A stretch of DNA of 30,729 nt from Seminavis robusta (Eukaryota > Bacillariophyta > Bacillariophyceae > Naviculales > Naviculaceae), in the NCBI GenBank assembly GCA_903772945.1, contig CAICTM010001363.1, forward strand, positions 1 through 30,729, read 5' to 3'. Below, one piece after another: positions 28,601-30,729 of this stretch. Positions within the stretch are counted from its first letter, which is position 1. Every line of letters begins with the position of its first letter. The notes below the pieces were generated by a model. The model made no database searches, was not told the origin of the DNA, and saw nothing but the letters and a program-made list of their open reading frames with translations. Made by a program: the position numbers and the translations under genes.

Positions 28601-29286
28601 CTTGTTGGAGTATAGAGTGCGGACTTTGTCCGTGTAGATCTCCGTGAACCATTGGAAAGGGTTGATGGCAATGATAATATCTCCAGTTCGTGTGTATGGC
28701 TTTCCTTTCATGTGGCGAACCTTGAGATTGTACAAAATACCAGCCTGTGTGTGAAGGAAAACGGGGCATACGGAAAGAGCCAGGTTGGTTAATGAAAATG
28801 TCGTGACGCATCGTGGGGTATTCCGAGAACGAGAAAACTGGAAACCAGAACAGACAGATCATGCATGCTACCCACAGCCAATCCGACTCGAGCACGGCCC
28901 CGATCGATAATCGCCCAAGGAAACGATTGCCGGAACAAACGCGACCTCAAAGACAGATAACCAAAGAGATAATAACGAGATAACGAACGAAAGAACGAAT
29001 ACTCACCTCGTGAAGGTATGGCAATTCCACCATATCTTGAAAGACGATGAGATCTCCGTTGGCGTCGACATTTTGCAGGGGCAAGACTTGGGCAGTGTAG
29101 TTTTTGAGATCGACCACTCTCTGCTCAGACTTCTTGGCTCCTCGTCCGCCATCAGAGCAGATGGCTTGTTCGTCGGAATAGAGTGTGTACCTTGACGGTC
29201 GCCTTTCCCTTTTCCGTTTTCTCGAGAGTCGCCGGATGCCAAGCATACGTCTTGTCGAGAATGTAGACAAATGAATTACCACCCAT
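25610..29286 (-). CDS. Unconventional myosin heavy chain with IQ motif, charged helix and coiled coil
   Basis: Two exons, 29007-29286 and 25610-28744, with a 262-nt intron; about 1137 aa. The N-terminus (MGGNSFVYILDKTYAWHPAT) is an SH3-like myosin start. Motor signatures: P-loop GESGAGKTETVKIAMNHMAS (about residues 184-203), switch I NSSRFGKYTQ, switch II LLDIFGFESF, relay DVLDLIEGRTGLCAML, and RYIRCIKPNKAK. One IQ motif (AKQIQALVRGHLARKK) lies near 814. Residues about 836-964 are almost only E, K, R and A, a candidate single alpha-helix lever, followed by a coiled coil to about 1110 and a tail ending FPGL with no recognised cargo domain. It moves on actin using ATP. Exon 1 is 280 nt, one base too long: the frame changes at 29190-29191 (extra G after ATVK), which is either a mutation or a sequence error. 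The class was not determined. Confidence 0.92.
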
Positions 29287-30490
29287 CTTTGCGCTCTTTC
29301 TTTCTTAACCAAACTGTTCTTTTCTTTCTATCCGACCGATGCGGCAGCAACAAGATCAATCAATGAATCGAATCTATCTATCCAAGAAGACCTTCTTTCT
29401 TGTTGTCTTTTGCGGAAAATGAAGAAAAAGATATCACCTTTGCGGGGAGGCGGATCTTGGCATGTTGCAAGCAGAACAACCGCTGCGCTGCTGTGCAGTA
29501 TCTTGTTGCAGGCTTCTTGCTCCTACCACCACCTAGTACGTTGAATTTTGTACCTGATGTCAGCTACAGCGGATCCAGTACTGACGCTACGGTAGGATCC
29601 TTCCACTGGCTATGACCTCCTGAATGACTGCTTTACCGCGACTCCTCTCTTGGGTCCCAAGAACTCAATCATGAGCCGACCTTGCACACTCGCTGGTACA
29701 TCACGCAACTTCACTGGCTCCTTTGTTTGTTGGCATTGGCAAGACATCAAAGACATTTTCCTTGAAGACAGGGTTGGAAGACGTGAGATAGAGCTCACCG
29801 GGGTGCGTAGGGTGCGGAGGGCGAGGATGGGGACATGTTGGCAAGAAGGTTACAGCGGTACAGTAATGCCGAGGGTAACTACTAGAGCTTCAGTTCAAAC
29901 CTATGCCTAGAAGGTGCAAGGAGCGCTGGGCACAGTGGCTGGTATTGGTACTGTAGTACCCAGATGCCAAGCAAAGGAGGTGAGAATGGGATAGAAGGGG
30001 GTGCGTATCTAGCAAGACCCAAGGACATCAGAGTCTGGTCGACTCCTCGTGGCTTGGTAAGTCGTGCAGATGAGCAGTGTGTCGACTATGTATCTACTCT
30101 ACCGTAGAGAACATCGCCGGGACCCAGCAGACACCACCGTGACATCCGGCGCTACAAACGACAGGGGAGCGGCTCTGGGTTAGATTGTGTTTGTAGCGGG
30201 GTTGTCCAAGGTAATTATGTATGTAGATTAGTAAAATGCTGTACTAGAGGCTGAAAAAGGAAGAAGTAAGTACGGTAGTCAAGAAAGTTATCTGCGAAAG
30301 GAAACAGGGGGGGCTTGCAATGGGAATTCTCAAGTACTGGTTAAAGGTACCGTGGGCAATCAAGCCAGGGGCGTCAAATCCATGTGAGCCTCAGAGTAGG
30401 GTAGGGATGAAAGAAAAAGAGGCCAGCAGAAAAAGAGGGATGACTAACTAAGCAAATGGATGTACATCTTGTTTGCACAAGCACATGTCG
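29287..30490. other. Intergenic region without a supported gene
   Basis: This is the 1.2 kb upstream of the myosin gene. Short open frames on both strands (29400-29910) lack recognisable domains. A purine-rich stretch lies at 30220-30440. Nothing else can be supported. Confidence 0.5.
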
Positions 30491-30729
30491 CTACGTGGAG
30501 ATGACGGAAATATCATTGTCTTCGGTCCCTCTTGGCACGTATCTGAAATACCCCTTGATGTGCTGTTTCATTTCCGCGGCTTTCGAGGCGGTGGATTGTT
30601 GGTATTTGAGCAGGAGGTTTCTCTGCTTACTATGTGGCCTGCGGCCATTGGAATGGAAACTTCGTGGTGATGTCGAACGCCATATGTCGGCAAGGCGCTC
30701 GTCCTGTTGCGGGACCTGGAATTCGACAT
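30491..30729 (-). CDS. C-terminal end of an unidentified gene running off the right edge
   Basis: From the right edge the minus strand is open for 78 codons to TAG at 30491-30493. The product is hydrophilic and protein-like: VEFQVPQQDERLADIWRSTS at the edge, then SKQRNLLLKYQQ, a helix-like AAEMKQHIKGYFRY and an end VPRGTEDNDISVIST. I do not recognise the family. The frame has no start in the window, as expected for a 3' part. A shorter plus-strand frame overlaps but begins with TTG and looks less protein-like. Open length alone is weak evidence. Confidence 0.4.
   Translation of the reverse strand, partial: VEFQVPQQDERLADIWRSTSPRSFHSNGRRPHSKQRNLLLKYQQSTASKAAEMKQHIKGYFRYVPRGTEDNDISVIST

Noticed and set aside
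29610..29910. Open frames on both strands in the myosin upstream region
   Set aside because: They are short, overlap each other, show no domain, and have neighbouring stops in all frames; a decayed transposon piece is possible but not supported.
30473..30670. 65-codon plus-strand frame at the right edge
   Set aside because: It starts with TTG, lacks motifs and overlaps a longer open minus frame that enters from the edge.

Overview
The window looks like nuclear DNA of a diatom, most likely a pennate one. The supporting signs are: protein genes broken by short GT-AG introns (about 80-260 bases); a degenerate copia-type retrotransposon whose protein fragments resemble diatom copies; three genes built from the 27-residue Cys/Trp-rich ankyrin-like repeat common in diatoms and other stramenopiles; an N-terminus with a signal peptide followed by an SSAF-type plastid-targeting motif; and long intergenic spaces rich in (CTAG)n and GTAC palindromes. 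No species can be proved from the sequence alone.

Layout. 1-5035: a decayed copia LTR element on the minus strand, running from RNase H at the left edge through reverse transcriptase, integrase and protease to gag near 4250, with a possible LTR at 4884-5035. 5219-6895 (+): an F-box-like/ankyrin-like repeat protein with 14 repeats. 7318-8337 (-): an Mpv17/PMP22 family membrane protein. 9137-10612 (+): a secreted seven-repeat RCC1-like propeller with a Pro/Ser/Thr stalk and a possible GPI signal, flanked by direct repeats. 11710-13990 (+): a four-exon GH47 alpha-1,2-mannosidase. 14483-15981 (-): a six-exon class I haem peroxidase (APX/CCP hybrid) with a 25-nt microexon. 16488-17708 (+) and 18349-19361 (-): two ankyrin-like repeat paralogs that form the arms of a large inverted duplication; the second is frameshifted. 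19799-20341 (+): a small secreted ankyrin protein ending in GDEL. 20606-21957 (-): a two-exon GpsA-type glycerol-3-phosphate dehydrogenase with an N-terminal membrane segment. 23177-25209 (+): an EF-hand cation/Ca2+ exchanger. 25610-29286 (-): a myosin heavy chain with one IQ motif, a very charged helix and a coiled coil. 30491-30729 (-): the probable C-terminal end of a gene that runs off the right edge.

The genes are ordinary single eukaryotic units, not an operon. Shared themes are the secretory pathway (mannosidase, propeller protein, GDEL ankyrin protein) and membranes or ion handling (Mpv17, exchanger). The parts most worth a second look are the inverted ankyrin-repeat duplication with its conserved outer promoter segment, the Cys-bearing 27-residue repeat family itself, the propeller gene with its interrupted flanking repeats, and the TGACGTCA palindromes in three intergenic regions. 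All exon boundaries were read by eye from splice signals and protein-family continuity; no search or alignment program was run.
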